Part shown: positions 50,068 through 61,838 of the stretch, in pieces | Position numbering within the stretch: position 1 is the first letter of the stretch | How the letters are laid out: every line of letters starts with the position of its first letter | Assembly: GCA_026874595.1 (NCBI GenBank) | Contig: CM049308.1 | Span: forward strand, 81,390,124 to 81,454,123 | Origin: Sipunculus nudus | Taxonomy: Eukaryota; Annelida; Sipuncula; Golfingiida; Sipunculidae | DNA: 64,000 nucleotides | Reading direction: 5' to 3' | Notes under the pieces: generated by a model | Seen by the model: the letters and a program-made list of their open reading frames with translations, nothing else | Databases searched by the model: none | Told to the model about the DNA's origin: nothing | Program-made: the position numbers and the translations under genes

Positions 50068-51039
50068 TGGGCGGATCACATTAATCGTATATGCATTAAA
50101 GCTTCTAAGCGATTGGGAATTTTAAAATATTATAAATATAATCTGTCCATGAAAACATTAGAAAGGTTATATAAGGCAGTGGTCAGACCAGTCCTGGAGT
50201 ACGGATCACAACTATTTAATAATTGTTCTACGAAACTTGCAAATAAACTTGACAGCATACAAAGAAGAGCAGCACTTATATGTACTGGTGCTATGGCTAC
50301 AACAAGCTCACAAAAATTAATGCAGGAACTAAGATGGCCTAATCTGAAAAACAGACGTGAATTCAAAATTATTCTAACGTTTCAACGAATGTTCCATGGT
50401 TTGGCTCCATCTTATTTAAGTAACCTGATACCCAATACCACCTCTACAATAGTACACTACAATCTTCGAGGTAAGGAGGACCTTCGTCCACCCTTCTTTA
50501 AAAAAGAACAAAGCAGACGTTCATTTCTTCCAGCTGCTTGCCTTCTATGGAACAAACTGCCTTTAAATATTCTGATTATTCAGAATATAGACTCCTTTAA
50601 AAATGTATTGAAAAAACATATATTTCGCGAAGAACACACTGTAAAGAATATATATGTCATTAAACAAAGGAAAATAGAAATAATAATCAACAGGCTAAGA
50701 TTCGGAGTTTGTCAATTAAATAAATATCTTTTTAATATAGGAAAATCAGATAATCCTCGCTGTAAGTGTAGAATGGCAGATGAAACCGTAGAACACTACA
50801 TGCTAGATTGCATCACGTATAATAATTGCAGATCAAGCTTATATAACGGAATAAAAAATATACTATCTAAAGGAAATTTACAGTCTGCCCTATTCAGTAA
50901 CCATGGACCGAGAAAAAAAACTGAACGAAAACTGTTATTAAACGCATTATTGTATGGTGATAATTTCCCAACTAATGCAATTAGAGATAAAGTATTAATA
51001 TTAATCCAGAAGTATATACTGAATACGAAGAGATTTTAG
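50068..51039 (+). CDS. LINE reverse-transcriptase C-terminal region (5'-truncated, frame intact)
   Basis: An uninterrupted frame runs from W-A-D-H-I at 50068 through KASKRLGIL to a TAG at 51037-51039. It shows the thumb/connection of a non-LTR reverse transcriptase (RLYKAVVRPVLEYGS, then IQRRAALICTG), the common LINE segment YLSNLIP...YNLRG...RSFLPAACLLWNKLP, and a C-terminal Cys/His motif (CKC, then ETVEHYMLDC). These are features of CR1/Jockey/I-type LINE ORF2 C-termini; I cannot fix the clade. The N-terminal endonuclease and the catalytic palm are absent, so it cannot act alone. The first in-frame TTG/ATG-like start is not a real start: the frame is open into the flanking minisatellite. 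The lack of frameshifts suggests a fairly recent insertion. Confidence 0.85.
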   Translation, partial: WADHINRICIKASKRLGILKYYKYNLSMKTLERLYKAVVRPVLEYGSQLFNNCSTKLANKLDSIQRRAALICTGAMATTSSQKLMQELRWPNLKNRREFKIILTFQRMFHGLAPSYLSNLIPNTTSTIVHYNLRGKEDLRPPFFKKEQSRRSFLPAACLLWNKLPLNILIIQNIDSFKNVLKKHIFREEHTVKNIYVIKQRKIEIIINRLRFGVCQLNKYLFNIGKSDNPRCKCRMADETVEHYMLDCITYNNCRSSLYNGIKNILSKGNLQSALFSNHGPRKKTERKLLLNALLYGDNFPTNAIRDKVLILIQKYILNTKRF

Positions 51040-51365
51040 ACGAAATGCTTAGTGATCAATCAATTAAAGATTATGATCAATATAAATTGTTTATATTTCC
51101 CTCCTTTTTGTCTGCAGTGTGTGCGTTTTGTGAAACATATCGCATTTATAAATGATACTTTCTGTATAATGTAAATGCCCAGTTATGTTTTTTAATGCTT
51201 GTTTCACTGTGATTATTATTGTTTTGATTATTTGGTATTGTATATGTTTTGTATTTATTATAATTTATGTATTTAAATGCATTAATTTTTGCAGACAGGA
51301 GAACATGTTTCATTAGCCATAATGGCTACTATGTAATCCTGTTAAAATAAATATGTTTAAATTAA
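50068..51365 (+). mobile_element. 5'-truncated LINE insertion inside an 18-bp minisatellite
   Basis: LINE sequence begins abruptly after the repeat remnant GCTGCTGCGTAA at 50067 and ends at about 51365 with a 3' tail containing AAAATAAATATGTTTAAA, after which 18-bp repeats resume in register. The truncated 5' end and short AT-rich 3' tail are what target-primed reverse transcription leaves. At most a short TAA target duplication is visible. The 3'UTR (51040-51365) has no ORF. Confidence 0.85.
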
Positions 51366-51775
51366 CGGTCTTTTACTGTGTAACGGTCGCCTACTGTGTA
51401 AAGGTCGACTGCTGTGTAACGGTTATTCGCTGTGTAACGGTCGTCCGCTGCGCAACGGTCATCTGTTGTGTAACGGTCGGCTGCTGTGTCACGGTCTTCT
51501 ACTGTGAATGGTCGCATACTGTGTAACGGTCGACTGCTGTGTAACGGTCATCTGCTGTGTAAAGGTCGGCTGCTGTGTAACGGTCTTTTACTGTGTAAAG
51601 GTCGCCTACTGTGTAACGGTCGACTGCTGTATAACGATCATCTGCTGTGTAAAGGTCGGCTGCTGTGTAACGGTCTTTTACTGTGTAAAGGTCGCCTACT
51701 TTGTAACGGTCGACTGCTGTGTAACGGTCATCCGCTGTGTAACGGTCGTCTCCTGTGTAACGGTCGTCTGCTGTG
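51363..51775. repeat. 18-bp minisatellite, right part, with 90-bp higher-order repeat
   Basis: About 23 copies of the same 18-bp unit as at 49692-50067. Variant units recur in a fixed order (cores TCTTTTA, CGCCTA, CGACTG, CATCTG, CGGCTG), giving a 90-bp higher-order period that is clear at 51578 and 51668. Open frames here read as repeats of LLCNGR or CVTV types and simply reflect the 18-bp period. The array ends in unique DNA at about 51776. Confidence 0.95.
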
Positions 51776-53372
<1,597 letters not shown>

Positions 53373-53549
53373 CTAACTGATAAACCCGGTATACCGGACT
53401 TATTACCGGGGTTTGGGAGACATATCAACTGAAATGTGTAATGTTGGCTCATTTTTTATTCTAAAAGTTAACATAAAATATAGGTTTTCAATGGGAAGCT
53501 GTCTCAATAAGATATGTTTAAATATTTTTTTTTTACATTTATTTTGTAG

Positions 53550-53714
53550 GGCTGTCCTCGTAGCAAGAAATTCATACCCCGGTATGTTTACCTTGAAGAC
53601 CTTGTCAGTGATGATGTTTACATTGCGAACCGGAATGAGACGCGGGGGCAGAAGAGTTATGATGATATTAGACTGGATTCTATCGTTGGACGTATAAAGA
53701 TTAGGTTGATGTGA
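53550..53714 (+). CDS. candidate last coding exon, unrecognised protein
   Basis: A long pyrimidine tract and acceptor (ACATTTATTTTGTAG) ends at 53549. The frame begins GGC TGT CCT and reads GCPRSKKFIP, then RYVYLEDLVSDDVYIANRN, ETRGQK and SYDDIRLDSIVGRIKIRL, M, then TGA at 53712-53714. The charged, aliphatic composition and G+C content stand out from the AT-rich flanks. ATTAAA follows at 53733. Another plus frame and a minus frame are also open across it, so the frame choice is by composition and the acceptor. It vaguely recalls BAH-like segments, but I would not assign a family. No matching upstream exon was found. Confidence 0.4.
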   Translation, partial: GCPRSKKFIPRYVYLEDLVSDDVYIANRNETRGQKSYDDIRLDSIVGRIKIRLM

Positions 53715-54029
53715 GGTACATATGAAAGATTTATTAAATTTACGTTGCAAGGTAGCTGTTCCTGAAGAAAGAAACAGAAATATGCATACTTCGTATATAG
53801 CAGAAGCGGACCCAATGGGACTCCACGCAGAGGGTCCGTATCCTATTTTCAGCTACCGCAACCTTTTTTTTCATCGTATCAGACAAATTTTTAGGCCTGA
53901 AACCCCCGATACCACTCCGACCCCACCCCTTCCCCCGTCTGTTCCTGAAATTGGGACCTTGAATTAGGTTTTGTCATTAATCCTCCTGGGTTTGAACTCT
54001 CTATTTCATGAAGCGAGAAACATGTGTTT

Positions 54030-54104
54030 TTCTCTTTTACTGACCACGCACGTGGGTGAGAGCCTCGTTCAAATGTAAGGCCCGACAGGTTCAAATCCCT
54101 TACT
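54030..54104 (+). repeat. tRNA-derived SINE-like fragment
   Basis: GGTGAGAGCCTCGTTC followed by GGCCCGACAGGTTCAAATCCC has the layout of a tRNA-like head with a B-box (GGTTCAAATCC at 54090-54100). The acceptor stem does not pair well, so it is a SINE or tRNA pseudogene rather than a working tRNA. Confidence 0.4.
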
Positions 54105-54581
54105 GAAAGCAAGCGTTATTCATATGAAAAAATAGTAGTGTTTGAGGTTGAGTGACCACGATGCACGCATTCCGGTCAATGCCGAAGGCAGTTCGGCTGT
54201 GCTCGGTCTAATCTCCGTGCAAGTCAGTTAACACGGAAAAATCACTCAAAATTATACATACATTAAAAATTATTTATTCTCATATCGCCTATGTCACTGC
54301 GGGGATAATAACCTTTAAAATGATGTATGGCACAGTATTTTACACAAGAGATCAATGCGAACAGACGCGAAGCGAGTTCCTTTTATAAGTATTAGATATA
54401 TGAATTATATTATATAAGAGCAAAACTTGACACCTTGACGAGAAAGGACCCAAGGGAGCATCCAAAGGATTGGATTTTTGTTCATTGTTCGATCATTTAA
54501 AAGGTGAGGTATTTATTTATTATATCAGTCTTTGATTTCTTATTCTGTATGAAATCCATCTTTTGCTTTTCCACTATTGAT

Positions 54582-55004
54582 GCTACAAACATAGATAAGG
54601 TAAGAGTAAAGCCATGGATAAGGTAAGACTACAAACAAGGATAATGTACGACTACAAACGTGGATAAGGTACGACTACAAATATTGAAAAGGTACGACTA
54701 CAAACATGGATCATGTACGACTACAAACTGATAAGGTAAGACTACAAACAAGGATAAAGTACGACTACAAACGTGGATAAGGTACGACTACAAATATTGA
54801 AAAGGTACGACTACAAACATGGATCATGTACGACTACAAACTGATAAGGTAAGACTACAAACATGGATAAGGTACGACTACAAACGCAAACGTGGATAAG
54901 GTACGACTACAAACATGGATAAGGTACGATTACAAACTGATAAAGTACGACTACAAACATGGATTAGGTACGACTACAAACATTGAAAAGGTACGACTAC
55001 ATAT
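54582..55004. repeat. 23-bp minisatellite with about 113-bp higher-order period
   Basis: About 18 copies of a unit like GGTACGACTACAAACATGGATAA, with some copies shortened (ACAAACTGATAA). The series CAAGGATAA, CGTGGATAAGG, ATATTGAAAAGG, CATGGATCATG, CTGATAAGG occurs twice, 113 bp apart (54631 and 54744), so blocks of five units were duplicated together. Confidence 0.93.
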
Positions 55005-56787
55005 ACAAAGAATAACTGTTAATCTGTGTAGATGCGGATTAATTTTATTCACGAGGCTTTAATTTCGCGATAATTTCGCTTTCGCGAAACCAACAACCCA
55101 CAAGAACAAAAGCCTTATCGTAACAGCATGGAAACATGGGTATATATAAATGTAATCAGAGTAAATGATGAACCCAGTGATGGTTTATAAATGTAGAACT
55201 ATAAATTATGTTATGACCAATAACACTGAATTAGTCCTATTTTCAAGAAGAAGTCGCAAACAAATTCCCTAACCTCAGTTGCAATGGAAGAAGTGTTAAG
55301 AAGCATAACCCTTTGCAGACGGACAGTATTTTAATTGAAACTGAGCATTTACACTCTGTGATTACTTAATAATTTTGTCAGAAACTTTTTGCTATAATTA
55401 GAGCGCCCTGAAATAAGATATGCATAAAATTCACAACAGTTAAGCGGGGACTTCAAAATGTCATGGTTCAATTGGACGGGTTAAAATATGAACAATCCTC
55501 AGCAAATTGCAAGATATTGTTTTATGCTGAAAACATCTCTACGCAGTCATGTTACTGGTAAATCCAAGATGAAGACTAAGATGGCCACCAAGACTCTATA
55601 ATGGCTTTAAATCATTTATTTTTCATCATAGAGTTGTGGTTTTGTTAATTTTTAACAGTTTTTTTATACCAGAAATCCATTTGCATCAGTGAAAAATCTT
55701 TACGTAGTCATATATCCACAATGCCATCGTCGATGGCGTCCAAAATGGTCACTTTAATTGCATTGCCATAAATAATTTATTTTACATAATAGAGTTGCTT
55801 TATTTGGCTTCAATGGATTCACAGACCTTAATACATTTTGTATTCATCGATGTCTGACAATACTATTTCATTCAGTCTGTTCTTTTGTGTCCGCTGCTGT
55901 TATATATGTATACATACTTCATATATTTTGTGTCATATTGTTTCATATATACATTGTTAACTCCTACTTTAATATATTGATTATTCCGCACGCTTTGATA
56001 CAGTATAATTTCGGTATCAGATAATGTTTAGCCGGACATATATGATGCCCATACTTTCAAGCCGTGTCTATAGAAACAGGAATGTCGCTTAAGGCTATTT
56101 ATTTACATAACACTTTTGATATAAGTATAAATATTTCAAGTTACATCATCGGCCACAATGTGTATTTTCTCCCATTTGTTACGCTACCCCTGAAGCCAGC
56201 CCCCGCACCCCCCCCCCCCCCTTCGGATGATAATATCCCCCTGTTTACAGCTTTGTATTATAACTGTAGCATACAAAACATTTTTTCCTATCTCAGGCGT
56301 CATAGCCTTATAACAAACAACGTTTCCGGGTACTCTCTATAATGAAATCAGGTCGGACTGAATCGGTGATCGAGACATTGAATTGTGATGCAAGGAGCCA
56401 TTGTCAAACAGATACAACGCGGAAGCCACAAATACAATATATAATTCTTGTACTTTTTTTAAGATGTAGTATAGGCCACAGGGTTTTAATTAGATATCCA
56501 CTCCTACGAGACACATGTCACTGTCCACGTGCCCGTTGCTTTGTATACACATATATCATAAAAGTCTGCGGGGGCGGGCTTCGAGTATTTCGTGTCACTT
56601 CTGGTCATTTATTGTAGTCTCCTGCTAAATATACTGCTTCCTGATTGTGGTTTTGCGTAAAAAGTCTTTTGTTAGAATTCCGCTATTATTCTAAAACCGT
56701 AATGTATATGAAAAAAAAACTAGCATGGGTGTAAAAGCTAGGTCGTTCAGAAAGACATTATTGTGAGCATGGTAATGACCGTACCAC
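55005..56787. other. no gene seen
   Basis: Begins with a TTCGCGATAATTTCGCTTTC block (about 55068), a type of CpG-bearing sequence common in dispersed repeats; the rest is AT-rich with a C-tract at 56209. Confidence 0.55.
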
Positions 56788-56860
56788 AGTGCGGCGCTAC
56801 CGGGGGGCGGCAGGGGCGATTCGCCCCGGGCGGTACGGATATAGGGGGCGGCATTTTGGT
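56788..56860. mobile_element. hAT-like element end, CAGTGCGGCGC with inner hairpin
   Basis: CAGTGCGGCGCTACCGGGGG is followed by GGCAGGGGCGATTCGCCCC and GGGCGGTACGGATATAGGGG. The CAG(T/G)G start and G-rich subterminal hairpin (GGGGCGATTCGCCCC) resemble hAT-type ends found in many invertebrates. I did not find a matching opposite end, so this is a fragment. Confidence 0.45.
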
Positions 56861-57483
56861 CAGTTAGTATAATATTGAGATGTAGCATGACGAGGTCAAC
56901 AAAAAATCCAAATTTCTGGGAAAAATTGTGTCTTTTTTTATAGATTTGCTGGAAAATCATATATTGTCATTTTACGTGTTTACGTTGGCGACTATGTGAA
57001 AAATTGTTTCTAACCAATGCGTGGTCGGAGCCTGCACGACTACCTCCGCCAGACAAGATCCTACTCAAGCTGTATTCCACACGGTTCACAGGTAAGCTCC
57101 AGAACAATCGCAGCCTCTAATATCAATGTCCTCTGCCGAGACAAAATAAATAGCCCATATCGCAATGGCATATCATGTATTAAGTTGAAAATGAATAATG
57201 GAGATCCTGATCACCTACACAATGTTATTGATAGTTCTTCAGGTGCTACCCTAACCAAGTTACCCTCAACAAAGGTTCACCAAAATCCGTTCATCATATT
57301 TCTTTTTGTGTAAAAGTTGATATGGCATTCAAACCAACCAACCAAGCAAATTTAAAGTATAATAACTCGATCAGAAGTATAATACAACTAGATATATGCA
57401 GTCATCAAGCGATTATTGGAAACCCCCATCCCCTCACCTCCCCCACCCCCTCCACACTGCCACCCACAACTGAGCGAAATTGT

Positions 57484-57546
57484 GGAATCGGCTACTTAGT
57501 GTACGACCTTGTAAATAAAGGAATCGGCTACTTAGTGTACGACCTT
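57484..57546. repeat. 27-bp direct repeat, two copies
   Basis: GGAATCGGCTACTTAGTGTA followed by CGACCTT occurs at 57484-57510 and again at 57520-57546, separated by GTAAATAAA. A recent local duplication. Confidence 0.9.
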
Positions 57547-60500
57547 TGAGATCTAGCGCAAATAGAAAATGGTAGGAGAAAGAAGAGAAAAAGAAAACAA
57601 TTGTTTGAAATCTATGGCTATGGTTTTGTACTCGGGATGAGGGGGGAGGGGCTATGTAGGTCAACTGACTAAGTGTTTCACCCAAATATGAATATAGAAA
57701 TTAACTGATCAGCCCTTATAAGTTTCTCCTTCATACAAGGGAGGCATAATCAAAGAAGAATGGCACAGCAGTACTGTCATGTTCTTCTGTGGCGTTGTTT
57801 GGTTCCGTTAATAAGCCATGACCCGCGGTCAGTTCGAAAGTTCAATTTTAATTACTTTAATCTTTACCTTTGACCCCTTTAGCACAATATTTAGCCAGAG
57901 AATATAAACATCTTCGCCACCGTATACATCATATATCCTAAATAATACGCAATTAGCGCCTCTCCTTCCAATTTGGCCCTGAATCAATTAGCAATTCCGT
58001 CTACATTCCTTGCAGAAAACATAACAAAAAATGTCAGGGAACGTATAATTGAGGGCATTTATAGACAGCTATATAAGAGATATAGATGTCAGGTCGTAAA
58101 CCCAGGCGAGCTAAATAATCTCTTGTAATAATAATATTGTGTTAATGACAATAATAAATAATGAAAATGTGTTTTCGCTAGCTTTGTTAGCACTTCCCGG
58201 GATCGGTTATAGGAACAAGACATCTTTTCTTGTGATACATTGCCTTTTTGTCAGTTTCTTTGTTAACACGCAGAGTGAAAGGTAAGGGTAAGTTCAAGTA
58301 TTGTATATAACAAGGACAGTAAATCACCTGAGTGTTCTGTATATTGTTACATTAATATGTCTTTCGTTACTAAGGACTTGATCTCTGCTTGTGTCTATTG
58401 ATGGAACAGAAGTAAAATTGCACAACATTATGAATACTTTTAGAAATACTTTTAGTTTTGGAGCGTATTATAAACTTAAATCTTTTGATATGGAACTATC
58501 CTGAGGTTATTCTTTTCTTCAATGGTTCATAGTGTAATATCTTATGCTTCAATATTCCGGGGGGTGGGGGATCTGACCATTAAGAACAAAACGAAAATTG
58601 AGTGGATTGGAAAAATAGCAGAACAAAGTTATTAGTTTCGGTTTCACGGAAATAAATAATCTTTATGAAAATAAAGATATGAGTATGATAAAAAGAATAG
58701 TTGGAGAAAAAAAACCTGGTCATTGACTTTATTGTCTGGTTAAGATTAGACAGAACAAATAAATATTATACAGTACAAATATTAACTCAAATTCATTTTT
58801 GCCAAAACACACATTTTAGACCACGCATTATTCGGCTGTTTTACAACTTTCATACATTTAGGACAGGTAGATATGACGTCCCCATGGATCTTTCACGTTT
58901 CGTGGGTACAGGACACCAAGTCATATTCGTGTCGCGAGCGCAAAGCCCTCGATAGAGCCTCTTTATAATCTGTATTCTCTGACCTACTGCCATTTGTTTC
59001 CTGGCATCAGCTGTTACGTAGAATATGAACTGTGGTGCTGGGTACACTTAACACCTTAGCGGACGGGAAAGGCAATCATTAACAGGAAACAGAAACTCAC
59101 CTAAACCTGACCAATCTGGATTTTGTTTTCTCATTGCCGGGTTCAGACATTCAAGTGATTCTTGCAATAAGCTTGGATACGTGGATATAGAACAACGCCA
59201 AGGCGCCATTTGGTGGTGAAAACTTTATATTTGTTATCTTAACATGTGACATAAGTGACAAGATAATACGCTAGACATGTCTGGTATTCTAGGTAATTAT
59301 CATAAATACTGAGTTATATGAAGATATTTATTTAGCCACCATCATATCATATACCATTTGGTCTTTCCATCGAAATAAATTGTTCAAGTCTGAACTGTAC
59401 AGAATTTTTATTGTTTCCTTTTATTATGCGCGACCCTGGTTGAGGGCCACGCTGCAGATACTTTCCCTTATGTAGTTAGCATGACTGAGTCGGGGCCCGT
59501 CTCAGTCATGGTGCAGGAACAAAGTTTAGCGTCAATTACATAAACTTAGTTGAAACTGCTGGGGCAATCTCCCCGAAAGGTTGGTAATATAGAAGGTAAT
59601 CTCGAAGGTAATATGAATAAAGAGAAGAGTGGAACTAATCGAATGTTCAGACTGCATGGGGGCTTCTTATAACTCAGTCAAACCAACAAAAAGTTTCACT
59701 TCTGTTGGTTAAGTTTCTGGGTTTTTTTTTCTGAATAAGCTGGGCAACGTTAATTGACACTTAATTACCGCAAGCCAGGGTGGCCAGGTGACCTAGTTTT
59801 TTACAATTGTTGTTGTTGAAGATAACTGCCTCCATTTTTAATAAAAGCTTGTACATGTGTACATACGCAGAATCTCATTCCGGTTTCGGACACAATTGAC
59901 GCTTCCTCTCATTTTATCTTGGTGTTAACCAAGCGCGGTGCACCTGCGGACCCTGGATGTATAACTGTATGTATCATAAAGGAACTCACGATCTTCCGCT
60001 TATGAGCCATTAACACCACAGAAGCAGGTCAGGTGACATAATTACTACAGTCAACACGAGCTCCCTCTTTTTTCATAGTTTCACTCACTAATTTTACATT
60101 TTGCATTAAAATAACATTTTTACACGATAAATGGTTTATAGTTTTTGACCAGTATTTCAGTATACAATGTCAAGAAAATATATATCTCATTTTGTACCTG
60201 TTTGAAAATATGTAATGTAAAAAGCATTTTTCGTTAATTATTTCTAAAAAGCAGTTACAGCCATTTTGAATTGTCCTTTTTCTGTCTTCATTTTCAATTT
60301 TTGGGAGTCAGTGGGAGGGAAATGAACCAAATGGCACGTAATGAAATGAAATGAGGCATAAAGACCTAGCGACGTACAACCCGGTACACATAACAGAAAT
60401 CCTTCCATATGAATGTGTGGCTGACCAATGGTCCAGATGGACATTCCCAATTAGAATTAGAGGCAGAGCATCTGCAAATTAGGGGGCTAATGTAAAATCC

Positions 60501-60619
60501 ATCTAAAGGTTACAGGTCATTTCCAGGGACGTGGCCATATACCACTGGGTAATGACTCCATAGCTATTAACTCCTACAGGGGAGGAAAAAGGCAAAAAAA
60601 AAAAGAAAAGAAAAGAAAA

Positions 60620-60905
60620 TAAATTTACCTATTTTGAATCCCAGTCCGCTCCAATCTCTTTCAAGAAAATAATAAAATTTTGATAAAATAACGTTTTTTA
60701 TGATATTGTTTTGACTGGTAGCTAAACAATTTTGTTATTACCATGCTGATTATATTATTTTTTATCGAGAAAGTAATAAAAGGAAAAGCAATCGAACCCT
60801 CGCAAGGATATATGGAATAAAAAACTGAGAAAAATATTTATTTAAATTTTTGGACGTTACGAGGACAAAGTATTGTATTTGGCCTTTTCAAAAATGCCTC
60901 TACGT
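60620..60905. repeat. dispersed repeat pair, copy 2
   Basis: Diverged copy of the 24490-24760 repeat, same orientation, with AAATTTACC, CTCTTTCAAGAAAATAAT, TTTTGATAAAATAACG, TTATTACCATG and TTTTTATCGAGAAAGTAA. Preceded by a purine-rich (A)n(GAAAA)n stretch at 60591-60621. Confidence 0.5.
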
Positions 60906-61774
60906 CTGCCTTTCGGTTTTCCCGCCATTTCATTGTTGAAATCGATTGCCCACGAGATTCAGAATTCCACTTAAAGTCTTAAATCAAAGATATATTTCAA
61001 TGAAATTTTACGGCAGGATTGGTTTTTCCAGCAAAGGAGTGCATTCAAGCTTAGCATGTGATCGGGAGGGATATACGTTTTGGTGGAGGAATTAAACATA
61101 AAGACCTTAAATATGATATACCCGAGATATATATAATCACTTCTGGGTGATCTTTCGTACCTACCTCGAACCAAGGGTCCACATCGAGACCTAATACAGA
61201 CGCAAATATCCCATAATTAAGGGTAGCATTTTTTCATATCGAGGCGGTATTGTTGAAATTTAATATAAGCAGCAGAGAAAGGAATTGTACTGCGGCAGAT
61301 GGAATCACATACTCTGTGGATGAATAGAAAACGCCAAAACAGATGAGACTTCTGAAAATCCTGTTGCAGTCGGAAATGGTTCGGCTCATGTGACTGTAAT
61401 CAGGCCCAGAAACATAGAGAAAGGGAGTTATTTCATTCGAATGTGTGGTGAATCACCATCTGCTCTTTCAAATGAATCTGCGAATGTTTTCGAATCTTGG
61501 AGGAATTTAAAACTATGATAGGTCATGTTAATTTTATTTTATCATTCATAGCAATGGGAAATATCGAAATCATGAGACGCATTGAAGTTCTATATCAAGT
61601 TTGTTTGTGCTCGTTTTCTACAACCTGTGCCCCATTTCCTTATTTCTGATACATATCCTTTTGTCTGATGAACGCTCCATAGTATGTCATCGACCAGTAG
61701 AAAATGGGACTTCCTATCATCTAGAAACGTTGGAATAATATAATATACTAGATCGTCTCAACAACATGTGTCTG

Positions 61775-61775
<1 letters not shown>

Positions 61776-61815
<40 letters not shown>

Positions 61816-61838
61816 AAGAGAGCGAGAGAGAGAGAGTT
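61776..61838. repeat. compound (GT)n(GA)n microsatellite
   Basis: GT run then interrupted GA run, directly adjoining the first 62-bp satellite copies. Confidence 0.96.

Larger units (their letters stand above)
56861..61775. other. no gene seen
   Basis: AT-rich; a 98-codon plus frame (57017-57313) and a 65-codon minus frame (58850-59047) have no recognised domain. A perfect 10-bp hairpin with G+C-rich loop (CATGACTGAG/CTCAGTCATG) lies at 59480-59510. Confidence 0.5.

Noticed and set aside
53403-53750. 115-codon minus-strand frame
   Set aside because: It is the opposite strand of the candidate exon at 53550-53714; the plus strand has the stronger acceptor and more protein-like text.
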